Shown: positions 33,302-47,122 of the stretch, in pieces | Layout: the number at the start of each line of letters is the position of its first letter | Numbering within the stretch: position 1 is the first letter of the stretch | Assembly (NCBI RefSeq): GCF_047663525.1 | Contig: NC_092612.1 | Coordinates: forward strand, 2,203,501 to 2,267,500 | Origin: Anas platyrhynchos | Taxonomy: Eukaryota > Chordata > Aves > Anseriformes > Anatidae | Direction: 5' to 3' | Length of the DNA: 64,000 nucleotides | Translations under genes and position numbers: made by a program | The notes under the pieces: generated by a model | The model's database searches: none | What the model was told of the DNA's origin: nothing | Seen by the model: only the letters and a program-made list of their open reading frames with translations

Positions 33302-34477
33302 CTTGGTGTGAGAGAGCTGAGCCTGCAATGCAAAGCCCCCAGGGCCGGTGCTGTGAGTGAGGAGATGCCCTGGCAGAGCAGGGCCCGTGCCCCAGCCAGG
33401 GGGCTCCCTCCTCAGCCCGCCCCGGCTCTCCACGCCTGCTCCCTGCGTGCCTGCGGCCCTCGCCTGCCCCCACGGAGCCCCTCTGCCCACAGCGCCTCCG
33501 GCAGAGCTCTCGTGGCCAGGGAGCCCCACACCGGCCCCTGCCCGACGAGGCCCCGCCACCCACCCTTTTCCCGAGCAGAGCCAGGCAGGAGCGGCGGATG
33601 CCAGCGCTTGCCCAGGACCACGCTTTTATGGGGGCCGGAGAGCGCGGGGAGGAGCTGGCCGCGCTGGGGGCACGTGGCCCGTGGTGGCCGAGCCATGGCC
33701 TCCTCCCTGCGCGCCACGGGGCTGTTGTGCTGACGCCGGTTCCTCGCCAGCCCCCACCCGCTCCCTCAGCCCCTGCAATTACCCCGCTCGGACGCTCGCC
33801 AGCCTTCACCTAATGGGCAAATTAGCCCCGCTGCCGTCTCATCCCCTGCGTGCCTAAGAGGGCATGCAGCGTGACACAGGCGGGCTGCCAGCACCCTGCG
33901 TGCCGCAGCTCTTCCCCAGGGGCTTGGTCTCGGGGTGGCCGCGTGCGCGCTGTGGAGAGCCCCAGGGCAGAGCGGGGTCGTGGCGCTGGGCAAGGAGCAG
34001 CCACACGCCAGCGCCTCCATGACGTACGCACTGCAGTTGTTATCTCCAGAGGGGCGAGGTGACGAAACGCCAAATCAAAGGCGCTCCTCTCGGGCACTGC
34101 CTGCTCAGCACCACGCATTTGGCCCGCCAAGCGGAAAGGGGAGGGAAGCCAGCAAAGGGGCCTGTGCTGGTCCGGACAGGGGATGCTGACTCAGGGAGGG
34201 CAGGAGCAGGACAGCCTGGCCTCGGCAGGAGGGAGTGCCGCCTCTGCCCATTGGCCCAGCAGGCGCTGCGCAATGGCGGGGCCTGGATAAAAGCTCGGCC
34301 TGCGCGGGGCTCTCGCAAGCACTGCTCTGACCGCCTTCTCCTTGGGGAACAGGGTAAGTCTGCGAGCGCTTCTCCTCCTGCCGCTGGCCCCTGCGCCTCA
34401 GCCTGGGCAGCTGCCATCTACGGCTCCCTCGCATCGCACTCTGTGCCCTCTTGCAGAGCACCGTCCAATCCCGCAAG

Positions 34478-34843
34478 ATGGCTTGCTACGACCTGTGCCC
34501 GCCGAAAACCAGCGTCGCCGTCCCCCAGCCCATCGCTGAGAGCTGCAACGAGCTGTGCGCGCGGCAGTGCCCCGACTCGACGGCCTTCATCCAGCCGCCC
34601 CCCGTTGTCGTCACCTTCCCCGGCCCCATCCTCAGCTCCTTCCCCCAGCAAGCCGTGGTGGGCTCCTCCGGAGCACCCGCCTTTGGGGGCTCCCTGGGGC
34701 TGGGGGGCCTCTACGGCGCGGGGGCCACCCAGGGCTCGGGGGGCCTCTGCACCTTTGGCAGGCCCTACGCTTCTCCCGCCTGCAGCCCCTACCTCTTGCC
34801 GCGCTACAGCAAGAAGCTGTGGGACACCTGTGGGCCCTGCTAA
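34478..34843 (+). CDS. Keratinocyte-type beta-keratin, 121 aa, array 2 unit 1 (plus)
   Basis: The protein is identical to that of 2958-3323, with GCC at Ala14 as in unit 1 of array 1. TATA 34286-34293, intron 34354-34456, AATAAA 35275-35280; diagnostic A at 35014 in the 3' UTR. Confidence 0.96.
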   Translation: MACYDLCPPKTSVAVPQPIAESCNELCARQCPDSTAFIQPPPVVVTFPGPILSSFPQQAVVGSSGAPAFGGSLGLGGLYGAGATQGSGGLCTFGRPYASPACSPYLLPRYSKKLWDTCGPC

Positions 34844-37028
34844 AGCCACGCCCTGCCCCAGACCCCCTGCCAGCTGCCGCAACGCATGGCTGAGCTCGTG
34901 GGCACGGGGCGCTGAGGAGCGCTGAGCATCTCCAGCCCCAGCCAAGGCCTGGGCAGCTGGCTGTGCCGGCCCCTTCGGCCTCTCGCACCCTATTCTACTC
35001 CTCCTTCCTCCACAGCCAGGGCCTTGCGCCCGGCCTGCCCTCTGCTCTCCCACTCTCTCTTCCCCCCTCCTGCTCTCCGCAGCAAGAGCAGGACCCTTCA
35101 AGGCCTGTGGGGCCCATGGGCCAAGCCCTCCCGAGCTGCACTGCCACACCGCCGGGGCTTGCGCAACCAGAAGCCACGCTCTGGAGAAGATCCTCTGTCC
35201 CCCCAACATGCCACAGCCAGCCTCGCTGGCTCCTGCTCCAGCTCTCTGTCCACTTCTCCTGCCGTGCCGGGCACAATAAAGGTTTCCTGCATCCACTCCT
35301 CTCTCTCTTCCTCTCTCTGTGTTCCGAGTCAGGAAAGCAGCCCTGGGGGGCAGGGGGCGTAGTGGAGGCTGCGGGGGAGGGCACACGCTGGTGCTGGGAG
35401 GCCCAGGGCATTAGGGCAGAGAGCAGGAGAGGTGCTGGCAGTTCTGCTTTGCCTGGCCTTCTCCGCCCGGGAGCGCGACCAGCTCTGCCAAGTGGAGCTG
35501 CTCCGCAGAAGCGAGGCACCGTCTCGGGCAAGAAGCGCAGAGGAAGAGGCCGGAGAGCAGGGATGGCTGAGCGCTGCGCGCGGTGAGTGCATGGCCGGTC
35601 CCTTGCTGGAGGACAGCCTTGCAGAAATGGCCGTGGGGCTGGTGGCCGCCCACTGGAGCAGGAGCCAGCAACGTGCCTTGGGGCCGTGAGCGCTCCCCCC
35701 TGCTCCTGATCATTGGCAATAGGGTTAGCAGCAGCCATAAGACGTAAGGGCGCTGAGCATGGGTCGCCCCTCCCCTTCTGTCTCCCCCTTTGTGGCCCCA
35801 GGCTGAGGTGACACCTCTTCCCAGGCAAGCCTCCTGCTGGCCCTGGGATTAAGCCCATCAGTGTTAGCACAAAGCCCACGTGCTGGATCCTTGGGTGTGG
35901 TGACGCCCGTTAAGGAAGAGGGAAGTGGCACAGCTCAGGGAACACTGGCTATAAAACGAAGCGGCAGCAAGCCCCATGTGGCACTCAGGCTGGAGCTGCT
36001 GCTGCTGCTGGCTGGCTGGCTGGCTGGCTTGCTGGCTGGCTGGCAGGAAGAAGCCTCTGCTCCCTCGGTGCTCAGGGCTGCGGGCGGTGTTGTCTTCTTC
36101 CTTGGAGTAGAGTGAGTTCTTTCCGGTCAAGACTGGCTCTAGCCTGTGGTGCTGGTGTGGTGGTGATTAGTAAGGATTTGGCAGAGGGTCCGCATGACTG
36201 AACCGTCTAGGAAATGCAAGAATCCTAGATAATAAGGAAGCCGAGCTGGTTCCTAGAAGTTTGGTTTGACTGCAAGCCGTGCTAATTGTATAGAAATTGC
36301 CTGCTAAAGATAAGCTCTGCTAACTGCTGGGCTGTGAGGGAAAAGCTCAGAGCTGAACGGTGCCCTGGGAGAAGTTCGGCTTGGCTCTTTGGGAGAAGCT
36401 CTTTCTTCAGCTACGGGAGTGTGTAAGCCCGGGAGCGGGCTGGGCAGGGAAGTGGTTTGGACAAGGCTTAAGCTTCGTTCAGGTGGCGCTGCGTGGAGGC
36501 GGCAGTTAGCGTGCTGCTGCTCCTCGCTCGGGGTTCCCCTCTGTTTCAGGACCTTGTGTGGAGCGTCTGGAGGCGGCCGTGCTGGAGGCGGGGAGCAGGC
36601 TGCTTCCAGGCAGGGCCCTGGGAGATGGGCTGCAGCCCTCAGTGTGGGAGGCAGGGCTGCCAGGGGCTTTGTCCAGGGCGCCCCGGCGCTTTGGGGGGCT
36701 GGGAGAGCGAAGGGGCCATGTGCAGGCGGAGGGAGCCCTGGAGCCCCCGCGGGGCCTGGGAAGGAAAGGCGGAGAGGCAGGCATTGGATGCAGGCTTGCT
36801 TTATTGTCAAGGCAGGAAAGGACACAAGCACAGAGGCGCGAGCAAGGCCCAGGCAGGCCGGTGGTGCCTGGGGCTTCCAGAGAGGCGTTCTTCCTTCAGG
36901 CTTCTGCCAGGCGCTGGCTGGCCCAGGGCCAAGAAAGGGCCCTGGGGGGCAGCACCGGAGGAGTCACATGTCTGTGCAGAGGAGGAGGAGGAAGGACGAG
37001 GAGGAGAAGAGGTGGCACGGGCGTGGCT

Positions 37029-37394
37029 TTAGCAGGGCCCACAGGTGTCCCACAGCTTCTTGCTGTAGCGCGGCAAGAGGTAGGGGCTGCAGGCGGGAGA
37101 AGCGTAGGGCCTGCCAAAGGTGCAGAGGCCCCCCGAGCCCTGGGTGGCCCCCGCGCCGTAGAGGCCCCCCAGCCCCAGGGAGCCCCCAAAGGCGGGTGCT
37201 CCGGAGGAGCCCACCACGGCTTGCTGGGGGAAGGAGCTGAGGATGGGGCCGGGGAAGGTGACGACAACGGGGGGCGGCTGGATGAAGGCCGTCGAGTCGG
37301 GGCACTGCCGCGCGCACAGCTCGTTGCAGCTCTCAGCGATGGGCTGGGGGACGGCGACGCTGGTTTTCGGCGGGTACAGGTCGTTGCAAGCCAT
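37029..37394 (-). CDS. Keratinocyte-type beta-keratin, 121 aa, array 2 unit 2 (minus)
   Basis: Protein unchanged. Predicted intron 37416-37656, TATA 37716-37723, polyadenylation signal 36800-36805. Confidence 0.94.
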   Translation of the reverse strand: MACNDLYPPKTSVAVPQPIAESCNELCARQCPDSTAFIQPPPVVVTFPGPILSSFPQQAVVGSSGAPAFGGSLGLGGLYGAGATQGSGGLCTFGRPYASPACSPYLLPRYSKKLWDTCGPC

Positions 37395-38570
37395 CTTGGT
37401 GTGAGAGAGCTGAGCCTGCAATGCAAAGCCCCCAGGGCCGGTGCTGTGAGTGAGGAGATGCCCTGGCAGAGCAGGGCCCGTGCCCCAGCCAGGGGGCTCC
37501 CTCCTCAGCCCGCCCCGGCTCTCCACGCCTGCTCCCTGCGTGCCCGCGGCCCTCGCCTGCCCCCACGGAGCCCCTCTGCCCACAGCGCCTCCGGCAGAGC
37601 TCTCGTGGCCAGGGAGCCCCACACCGGCCCCTGCCCGACGAGGCCCCGCCACCCACCCTTTTCCCGAGCAGAGCCAGGCAGGAGCGGCGGATGCCAGCGC
37701 TTGCCCAGGACCACGCTTTTATGGGGGCCGGAGAGCGCGGGGAGGAGCTGGCCGCGCTGGGGGCACGTGGCCCGTGGTGGCCGAGCCATGGCCTCCTCCC
37801 TGCGCGCCACGGGGCTGTTGTGCTGACGCCGGTTCCTCGCCAGCCCCCACCCGCTCCCTCAGCCCCTGCAATTACCCCGCTCGGACGCTCGCCAGCCTTC
37901 ACCTAATGGGCAAATTAGCCCCGCTGCCGTCTCATCCCCTGCGTGCCTAAGAGGGCATGCAGCGTGACACAGGCGGGCTGCCAGCACCCTGCGTGCCGCA
38001 GCTCTTCCCCAGGGGCTTGGTCTCGGGGTGGCCGCGTGCGCGCTGTGGAGAGCCCCAGGGCAGAGCGGGGTCGTGGCGCTGGGCAAGGAGCAGCCACACG
38101 CCAGCGCCTCCATGACGTACGCACTGCAGTTGTTATCTCCAGAGGGGCGAGGTGACGAAACGCCAAATCAAAGGCGCTCCTCTCGGGCACTGCCTGCTCA
38201 GCACCACGCATTTGGCCCGCCAAGCGGAAAGGGGAGGGAAGCCAGCAAAGGGGCCTGTGCTGGTCCGGACAGGGGATGCTGACTCAGGGAGGGCAGGAGC
38301 AGGACAGCCTGGCCTCGGCAGGAGGGAGTGCCGCCTCTGCCCATTGGCCCAGCAGGCGCTGCGCAATGGCGGGGCCTGGATAAAAGCTCGGCCTGCGCGG
38401 GGCTCTCGCAAGCACTGCTCTGACCGCCTTCTCCTTGGGGAACAGGGTAAGTCTGCAAGCGCTTCTCCTCCTGCCGCTGGCCCCTGCGCCTCAGCCTGGG
38501 CAGCTGCCATCTACGGCTCCCTCGCATCGCACTCTGTGCCCTCTTGCAGAGCACCGTCCAATCCCGCAAG

Positions 38571-38936
38571 ATGGCTTGCTACGACCTGTGCCCGCCGAAA
38601 ACCAGCGTCGCCGTCCCCCAGCCCATCGCTGAGAGCTGCAACGAGCTGTGCGCGCGGCAGTGCCCCGACTCGACGGCCTTCATCCAGCCGCCCCCCGTTG
38701 TCGTCACCTTCCCCGGCCCCATCCTCAGCTCCTTCCCCCAGCAAGCCGTGGTGGGCTCCTCCGGAGCACCCGCCTTTGGGGGCTCCCTGGGGCTGGGGGG
38801 CCTCTACGGCGCGGGGGCCACCCAGGGCTCGGGGGGCCTCTGCACCTTTGGCAGGCCCTACGCTTCTCCCGCCTGCAGCCCCTACCTCTTGCCGCGCTAC
38901 AGCAAGAAGCTGTGGGACACCTGTGGGCCCTGCTAA
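38571..38936 (+). CDS. Keratinocyte-type beta-keratin, 121 aa, array 2 unit 2 (plus)
   Basis: Protein unchanged. The intron (38447-38549) carries a private A at 38457, ten bases inside the donor. TATA 38379-38386, AATAAA 39368-39373. Confidence 0.96.
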   Translation: MACYDLCPPKTSVAVPQPIAESCNELCARQCPDSTAFIQPPPVVVTFPGPILSSFPQQAVVGSSGAPAFGGSLGLGGLYGAGATQGSGGLCTFGRPYASPACSPYLLPRYSKKLWDTCGPC

Positions 38937-41121
38937 AGCCACGCCCTGCCCCAGACCCCCTGCCAGCTGCCGCAACGCATGGCTGAGCTCGTGGGCACGG
39001 GGCGCTGAGGAGCGCTGAGCATCTCCAGCCCCAGCCAAGGCCTGGGCAGCTGGCTGTGCCGGCCCCTTCGGCCTCTCGCACCCTATTCTACTCCTCCTTC
39101 CTCCACAGCCAGGGCCTTGCGCCCGGCCTGCCCTCTGCTCTCCCACTCTCTCTTCCCCCCTCCTGCTCTCCGCAGCAAGAGCAGGACCCTTCAAGGCCTG
39201 TGGGGCCCATGGGCCAAGCCCTCCCGAGCTGCACTGCCACACCGCCGGGGCTTGCGCAACCAGAAGCCACGCTCTGGAGAAGATCCTCTGTCCCCCCAAC
39301 ATGCCACAGCCAGCCTCGCTGGCTCCTGCTCCAGCTCTCTGTCCACTTCTCCTGCCGTGCCGGGCACAATAAAGGTTTCCTGCATCCACTCCTCTCTCTC
39401 TTCCTCTCTCTGTGTTCCGAGTCAGGAAAGCAGCCCTGGGGGGCAGGGGGCGTAGTGGAGGCTGCGGGGGAGGGCACACGCTGGTGCTGGGAGGCCCAGG
39501 GCATTAGGGCAGAGAGCAGGAGAGGTGCTGGCAGTTCTGCTTTGCCTGGCCTTCTCCGCCCGGGAGCGCGACCAGCTCTGCCAAGTGGAGCTGCTCCGCA
39601 GAAGCGAGGCACCGTCTCGGGCAAGAAGCGCAGAGGAAGAGGCCGGAGAGCAGGGATGGCTGAGCGCTGCGCGCGGTGAGTGCATGGCCGGTCCCTTGCT
39701 GGAGGACAGCCTTGCAGAAATGGCCGTGGGGCTGGTGGCCGCCCACTGGAGCAGGAGCCAGCAACGTGCCTTGGGGCCGTGAGCGCTCCCCCCTGCTCCT
39801 GATCATTGGCAATAGGGTTAGCAGCAGCCATAAGACGTAAGGGCGCTGAGCATGGGTCGCCCCTCCCCTTCTGTCTCCCCCTTTGTGGCCCCAGGCTGAG
39901 GTGACACCTCTTCCCAGGCAAGCCTCCTGCTGGCCCTGGGATTAAGCCCATCAGTGTTAGCACAAAGCCCACGTGCTGGATCCTTGGGTGTGGTGACGCC
40001 CGTTAAGGAAGAGGGAAGTGGCACAGCTCAGGGAACACTGGCTATAAAACGAAGCGGCAGCAAGCCCCATGTGGCACTCAGGCTGGAGCTGCTGCTGCTG
40101 CTGGCTGGCTGGCTGGCTGGCTTGCTGGCTGGCTGGCAGGAAGAAGCCTCTGCTCCCTCGGTGCTCAGGGCTGCGGGCGGTGTTGTCTTCTTCCTTGGAG
40201 TAGAGTGAGTTCTTTCCGGTCAAGACTGGCTCTAGCCTGTGGTGCTGGTGTGGTGGTGATTAGTAAGGATTTGGCAGAGGGTCCGCATGACTGAACCGTC
40301 TAGGAAATGCAAGAATCCTAGATAATAAGGAAGCCGAGCTGGTTCCTAGAAGTTTGGTTTGACTGCAAGCCGTGCTAATTGTATAGAAATTGCCTGCTAA
40401 AGATAAGCTCTGCTAACTGCTGGGCTGTGAGGGAAAAGCTCAGAGCTGAACGGTGCCCTGGGAGAAGTTCGGCTTGGCTCTTTGGGAGAAGCTCTTTCTT
40501 CAGCTACGGGAGTGTGTAAGCCCGGGAGCGGGCTGGGCAGGGAAGTGGTTTGGACAAGGCTTAAGCTTCGTTCAGGTGGCGCTGCGTGGAGGCGGCAGTT
40601 AGCGTGCTGCTGCTCCTCGCTCGGGGTTCCCCTCTGTTTCAGGACCTTGTGTGGAGCGTCTGGAGGCGGCCGTGCTGGAGGCGGGGAGCAGGCTGCTTCC
40701 AGGCAGGGCCCTGGGAGATGGGCTGCAGCCCTCAGTGTGGGAGGCAGGGCTGCCAGGGGCTTTGTCCAGGGCGCCCCGGCGCTTTGGGGGGCTGGGAGAG
40801 CGAAGGGGCCATGTGCAGGCGGAGGGAGCCCTGGAGCCCCCGCGGGGCCTGGGAAGGAAAGGCGGAGAGGCAGGCATTGGATGCAGGCTTGCTTTATTGT
40901 CAAGGCAGGAAAGGACACAAGCACAGAGGCGCGAGCAAGGCCCAGGCAGGCCGGTGGTGCCTGGGGCTTCCAGAGAGGCGTTCTTCCTTCAGGCTTCTGC
41001 CAGGCGCTGGCTGGCCCAGGGCCAAGAAAGGGCCCTGGGGGGCAGCACCGGAGGAGTCACATGTCTGTGCAGAGGAGGAGGAGGAAGGACGAGGAGGAGA
41101 AGAGGTGGCACGGGCGTGGCT

Positions 41122-41487
41122 TTAGCAGGGCCCACAGGTGTCCCACAGCTTCTTGCTGTAGCGCGGCAAGAGGTAGGGGCTGCAGGCGGGAGAAGCGTAG
41201 GGCCTGCCAAAGGTGCAGAGGCCCCCCGAGCCCTGGGTGGCCCCCGCGCCGTAGAGGCCCCCCAGCCCCAGGGAGCCCCCAAAGGCGGGTGCTCCGGAGG
41301 AGCCCACCACGGCTTGCTGGGGGAAGGAGCTGAGGATGGGGCCGGGGAAGGTGACGACAACGGGGGGCGGCTGGATGAAGGCCGTCGAGTCGGGGCACTG
41401 CCGCGCGCACAGCTCGTTGCAGCTCTCAGCGATGGGCTGGGGGACGGCGACGCTGGTTTTCGGCGGGTACAGGTCGTTGCAAGCCAT
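41122..41487 (-). CDS. Keratinocyte-type beta-keratin, 121 aa, array 2 unit 3 (minus)
   Basis: Protein unchanged. Predicted intron 41509-41749, TATA 41809-41816, polyadenylation signal 40893-40898. Confidence 0.94.
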   Translation of the reverse strand: MACNDLYPPKTSVAVPQPIAESCNELCARQCPDSTAFIQPPPVVVTFPGPILSSFPQQAVVGSSGAPAFGGSLGLGGLYGAGATQGSGGLCTFGRPYASPACSPYLLPRYSKKLWDTCGPC

Positions 41488-42663
41488 CTTGGTGTGAGAG
41501 AGCTGAGCCTGCAATGCAAAGCCCCCAGGGCCGGTGCTGTGAGTGAGGAGATGCCCTGGCAGAGCAGGGCCCGTGCCCCAGCCAGGGGGCTCCCTCCTCA
41601 GCCCGCCCCGGCTCTCCACGCCTGCTCCCTGCGTGCCCGCGGCCCTCGCCTGCCCCCACGGAGCCCCTCTGCCCACAGCGCCTCCGGCAGAGCTCTCGTG
41701 GCCAGGGAGCCCCACACCGGCCCCTGCCCGACGAGGCCCCGCCACCCACCCTTTTCCCGAGCAGAGCCAGGCAGGAGCGGCGGATGCCAGCGCTTGCCCA
41801 GGACCACGCTTTTATGGGGGCCGGAGAGCGCGGGGAGGAGCTGGCCGCGCTGGGGGCACGTGGCCCGTGGTGGCCGAGCCATGGCCTCCTCCCTGCGCGC
41901 CACGGGGCTGTTGTGCTGACGCCGGTTCCTCGCCAGCCCCCACCCGCTCCCTCAGCCCCTGCAATTACCCCGCTCGGACGCTCGCCAGCCTTCACCTAAT
42001 GGGCAAATTAGCCCCGCTGCCGTCTCATCCCCTGCGTGCCTAAGAGGGCATGCAGCGTGACACAGGCGGGCTGCCAGCACCCTGCGTGCCGCAGCTCTTC
42101 CCCAGGGGCTTGGTCTCGGGGTGGCCGCGTGCGCGCTGTGGAGAGCCCCAGGGCAGAGCGGGGTCGTGGCGCTGGGCAAGGAGCAGCCACACGCCAGCGC
42201 CTCCATGACGTACGCACTGCAGTTGTTATCTCCAGAGGGGCGAGGTGACGAAACGCCAAATCAAAGGCGCTCCTCTCGGGCACTGCCTGCTCAGCACCAC
42301 GCATTTGGCCCGCCAAGCGGAAAGGGGAGGGAAGCCAGCAAAGGGGCCTGTGCTGGTCCGGACAGGGGATGCTGACTCAGGGAGGGCAGGAGCAGGACAG
42401 CCTGGCCTCGGCAGGAGGGAGTGCCGCCTCTGCCCATTGGCCCAGCAGGCGCTGCGCAATGGCGGGGCCTGGATAAAAGCTCGGCCTGCGCGGGGCTCTC
42501 GCAAGCACTGCTCTGACCGCCTTCTCCTTGGGGAACAGGGTAAGTCTGCGAGCGCTTCTCCTCCTGCCGCTGGCCCCTGCGCCTCAGCCTGGGCAGCTGC
42601 CATCTACGGCTCCCTCGCATCGCACTCTGTGCCCTCTTGCAGAGCACCGTCCAATCCCGCAAG

Positions 42664-43029
42664 ATGGCTTGCTACGACCTGTGCCCGCCGAAAACCAGCG
42701 TCGCCGTCCCCCAGCCCATCGCTGAGAGCTGCAACGAGCTGTGCGCGCGGCAGTGCCCCGACTCGACGGCCTTCATCCAGCCGCCCCCCGTTGTCGTCAC
42801 CTTCCCCGGCCCCATCCTCAGCTCCTTCCCCCAGCAAGCCGTGGTGGGCTCCTCCGGAGCACCCGCCTTTGGGGGCTCCCTGGGGCTGGGGGGCCTCTAC
42901 GGCGCGGGGGCCACCCAGGGCTCGGGGGGCCTCTGCACCTTTGGCAGGCCCTACGCTTCTCCCGCCTGCAGCCCCTACCTCTTGCCGCGCTACAGCAAGA
43001 AGCTGTGGGACACCTGTGGGCCCTGCTAA
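42664..43029 (+). CDS. Keratinocyte-type beta-keratin, 121 aa, array 2 unit 3 (plus)
   Basis: Protein unchanged, Ala14 GCC. TATA 42472-42479, intron 42540-42642, AATAAA 43461-43466. Confidence 0.96.
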   Translation: MACYDLCPPKTSVAVPQPIAESCNELCARQCPDSTAFIQPPPVVVTFPGPILSSFPQQAVVGSSGAPAFGGSLGLGGLYGAGATQGSGGLCTFGRPYASPACSPYLLPRYSKKLWDTCGPC

Positions 43030-45214
43030 AGCCACGCCCTGCCCCAGACCCCCTGCCAGCTGCCGCAACGCATGGCTGAGCTCGTGGGCACGGGGCGCTG
43101 AGGAGCGCTGAGCATCTCCAGCCCCAGCCAAGGCCTGGGCAGCTGGCTGTGCCGGCCCCTTCGGCCTCTCGCACCCTATTCTACTCCTCCTTCCTCCACA
43201 GCCAGGGCCTTGCGCCCGGCCTGCCCTCTGCTCTCCCACTCTCTCTTCCCCCCTCCTGCTCTCCGCAGCAAGAGCAGGACCCTTCAAGGCCTGTGGGGCC
43301 CATGGGCCAAGCCCTCCCGAGCTGCACTGCCACACCGCCGGGGCTTGCGCAACCAGAAGCCACGCTCTGGAGAAGATCCTCTGTCCCCCCAACATGCCAC
43401 AGCCAGCCTCGCTGGCTCCTGCTCCAGCTCTCTGTCCACTTCTCCTGCCGTGCCGGGCACAATAAAGGTTTCCTGCATCCACTCCTCTCTCTCTTCCTCT
43501 CTCTGTGTTCCGAGTCAGGAAAGCAGCCCTGGGGGGCAGGGGGCGTAGTGGAGGCTGCGGGGGAGGGCACACGCTGGTGCTGGGAGGCCCAGGGCATTAG
43601 GGCAGAGAGCAGGAGAGGTGCTGGCAGTTCTGCTTTGCCTGGCCTTCTCCGCCCGGGAGCGCGACCAGCTCTGCCAAGTGGAGCTGCTCCGCAGAAGCGA
43701 GGCACCGTCTCGGGCAAGAAGCGCAGAGGAAGAGGCCGGAGAGCAGGGATGGCTGAGCGCTGCGCGCGGTGAGTGCATGGCCGGTCCCTTGCTGGAGGAC
43801 AGCCTTGCAGAAATGGCCGTGGGGCTGGTGGCCGCCCACTGGAGCAGGAGCCAGCAACGTGCCTTGGGGCCGTGAGCGCTCCCCCCTGCTCCTGATCATT
43901 GGCAATAGGGTTAGCAGCAGCCATAAGACGTAAGGGCGCTGAGCATGGGTCGCCCCTCCCCTTCTGTCTCCCCCTTTGTGGCCCCAGGCTGAGGTGACAC
44001 CTCTTCCCAGGCAAGCCTCCTGCTGGCCCTGGGATTAAGCCCATCAGTGTTAGCACAAAGCCCACGTGCTGGATCCTTGGGTGTGGTGACGCCCGTTAAG
44101 GAAGAGGGAAGTGGCACAGCTCAGGGAACACTGGCTATAAAACGAAGCGGCAGCAAGCCCCATGTGGCACTCAGGCTGGAGCTGCTGCTGCTGCTGGCTG
44201 GCTGGCTGGCTGGCTTGCTGGCTGGCTGGCAGGAAGAAGCCTCTGCTCCCTCGGTGCTCAGGGCTGCGGGCGGTGTTGTCTTCTTCCTTGGAGTAGAGTG
44301 AGTTCTTTCCGGTCAAGACTGGCTCTAGCCTGTGGTGCTGGTGTGGTGGTGATTAGTAAGGATTTGGCAGAGGGTCCGCATGACTGAACCGTCTAGGAAA
44401 TGCAAGAATCCTAGATAATAAGGAAGCCGAGCTGGTTCCTAGAAGTTTGGTTTGACTGCAAGCCGTGCTAATTGTATAGAAATTGCCTGCTAAAGATAAG
44501 CTCTGCTAACTGCTGGGCTGTGAGGGAAAAGCTCAGAGCTGAACGGTGCCCTGGGAGAAGTTCGGCTTGGCTCTTTGGGAGAAGCTCTTTCTTCAGCTAC
44601 GGGAGTGTGTAAGCCCGGGAGCGGGCTGGGCAGGGAAGTGGTTTGGACAAGGCTTAAGCTTCGTTCAGGTGGCGCTGCGTGGAGGCGGCAGTTAGCGTGC
44701 TGCTGCTCCTCGCTCGGGGTTCCCCTCTGTTTCAGGACCTTGTGTGGAGCGTCTGGAGGCGGCCGTGCTGGAGGCGGGGAGCAGGCTGCTTCCAGGCAGG
44801 GCCCTGGGAGATGGGCTGCAGCCCTCAGTGTGGGAGGCAGGGCTGCCAGGGGCTTTGTCCAGGGCGCCCCGGCGCTTTGGGGGGCTGGGAGAGCGAAGGG
44901 GCCATGTGCAGGCGGAGGGAGCCCTGGAGCCCCCGCGGGGCCTGGGAAGGAAAGGCGGAGAGGCAGGCATTGGATGCAGGCTTGCTTTATTGTCAAGGCA
45001 GGAAAGGACACAAGCACAGAGGCGCGAGCAAGGCCCAGGCAGGCCGGTGGTGCCTGGGGCTTCCAGAGAGGCGTTCTTCCTTCAGGCTTCTGCCAGGCGC
45101 TGGCTGGCCCAGGGCCAAGAAAGGGCCCTGGGGGGCAGCACCGGAGGAGTCACATGTCTGTGCAGAGGAGGAGGAGGAAGGACGAGGAGGAGAAGAGGTG
45201 GCACGGGCGTGGCT

Positions 45215-45580
45215 TTAGCAGGGCCCACAGGTGTCCCACAGCTTCTTGCTGTAGCGCGGCAAGAGGTAGGGGCTGCAGGCGGGAGAAGCGTAGGGCCTGC
45301 CAAAGGTGCAGAGGCCCCCCGAGCCCTGGGTGGCCCCCGCGCCGTAGAGGCCCCCCAGCCCCAGGGAGCCCCCAAAGGCGGGTGCTCCGGAGGAGCCCAC
45401 CACGGCTTGCTGGGGGAAGGAGCTGAGGATGGGGCCGGGGAAGGTGACGACAACGGGGGGCGGCTGGATGAAGGCCGTCGAGTCGGGGCACTGCCGCGCG
45501 CACAGCTCGTTGCAGCTCTCAGCGATGGGCTGGGGGACGGCGACGCTGGTTTTCGGCGGGTACAGGTCGTTGCAAGCCAT
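45215..45580 (-). CDS. Keratinocyte-type beta-keratin, 121 aa, array 2 unit 4 (minus)
   Basis: Protein unchanged. Predicted intron 45602-45842, TATA 45902-45909, polyadenylation signal 44986-44991. Confidence 0.94.
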   Translation of the reverse strand: MACNDLYPPKTSVAVPQPIAESCNELCARQCPDSTAFIQPPPVVVTFPGPILSSFPQQAVVGSSGAPAFGGSLGLGGLYGAGATQGSGGLCTFGRPYASPACSPYLLPRYSKKLWDTCGPC

Positions 45581-46756
45581 CTTGGTGTGAGAGAGCTGAG
45601 CCTGCAATGCAAAGCCCCCAGGGCCGGTGCTGTGAGTGAGGAGATGCCCTGGCAGAGCAGGGCCCGTGCCCCAGCCAGGGGGCTCCCTCCTCAGCCCGCC
45701 CCGGCTCTCCACGCCTGCTCCCTGCGTGCCCGCGGCCCTCGCCTGCCCCCACGGAGCCCCTCTGCCCACAGCGCCTCCGGCAGAGCTCTCGTGGCCAGGG
45801 AGCCCCACACCGGCCCCTGCCCGACGAGGCCCCGCCACCCACCCTTTTCCCGAGCAGAGCCAGGCAGGAGCGGCGGATGCCAGCGCTTGCCCAGGACCAC
45901 GCTTTTATGGGGGCCGGAGAGCGCGGGGAGGAGCTGGCCGCGCTGGGGGCACGTGGCCCGTGGTGGCCGAGCCATGGCCTCCTCCCTGCGCGCCACGGGG
46001 CTGTTGTGCTGACGCCGGTTCCTCGCCAGCCCCCACCCGCTCCCTCAGCCCCTGCAATTACCCCGCTCGGACGCTCGCCAGCCTTCACCTAATGGGCAAA
46101 TTAGCCCCGCTGCCGTCTCATCCCCTGCGTGCCTAAGAGGGCATGCAGCGTGACACAGGCGGGCTGCCAGCACCCTGCGTGCCGCAGCTCTTCCCCAGGG
46201 GCTTGGTCTCGGGGTGGCCGCGTGCGCGCTGTGGAGAGCCCCAGGGCAGAGCGGGGTCGTGGCGCTGGGCAAGGAGCAGCCACACGCCAGCGCCTCCATG
46301 ACGTACGCACTGCAGTTGTTATCTCCAGAGGGGCGAGGTGACGAAACGCCAAATCAAAGGCGCTCCTCTCGGGCACTGCCTGCTCAGCACCACGCATTTG
46401 GCCCGCCAAGCGGAAAGGGGAGGGAAGCCAGCAAAGGGGCCTGTGCTGGTCCGGACAGGGGATGCTGACTCAGGGAGGGCAGGAGCAGGACAGCCTGGCC
46501 TCGGCAGGAGGGAGTGCCGCCTCTGCCCATTGGCCCAGCAGGCGCTGCGCAATGGCGGGGCCTGGATAAAAGCTCGGCCTGCGCGGGGCTCTCGCAAGCA
46601 CTGCTCTGACCGCCTTCTCCTTGGGGAACAGGGTAAGTCTGCGAGCGCTTCTCCTCCTGCCGCTGGCCCCTGCGCCTCAGCCTGGGCAGCTGCCATCTAC
46701 GGCTCCCTCGCATCGCACTCTGTGCCCTCTTGCAGAGCACCGTCCAATCCCGCAAG

Positions 46757-47122
46757 ATGGCTTGCTACGACCTGTGCCCGCCGAAAACCAGCGTCGCCGT
46801 CCCCCAGCCCATCGCTGAGAGCTGCAACGAGCTGTGCGCGCGGCAGTGCCCCGACTCGACGGCCTTCATCCAGCCGCCCCCCGTTGTCGTCACCTTCCCC
46901 GGCCCCATCCTCAGCTCCTTCCCCCAGCAAGCCGTGGTGGGCTCCTCCGGAGCACCCGCCTTTGGGGGCTCCCTGGGGCTGGGGGGCCTCTACGGCGCGG
47001 GGGCCACCCAGGGCTCGGGGGGCCTCTGCACCTTTGGCAGGCCCTACGCTTCTCCCGCCTGCAGCCCCTACCTCTTGCCGCGCTACAGCAAGAAGCTGTG
47101 GGACACCTGTGGGCCCTGCTAA
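46757..47122 (+). CDS. Keratinocyte-type beta-keratin, 121 aa, array 2 unit 4 (plus)
   Basis: Last gene of array 2; protein unchanged. TATA 46565-46572, intron 46633-46735, AATAAA 47554-47559. It does not carry the 3' UTR T seen in array 1 unit 4 (15679). Confidence 0.96.
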   Translation: MACYDLCPPKTSVAVPQPIAESCNELCARQCPDSTAFIQPPPVVVTFPGPILSSFPQQAVVGSSGAPAFGGSLGLGGLYGAGATQGSGGLCTFGRPYASPACSPYLLPRYSKKLWDTCGPC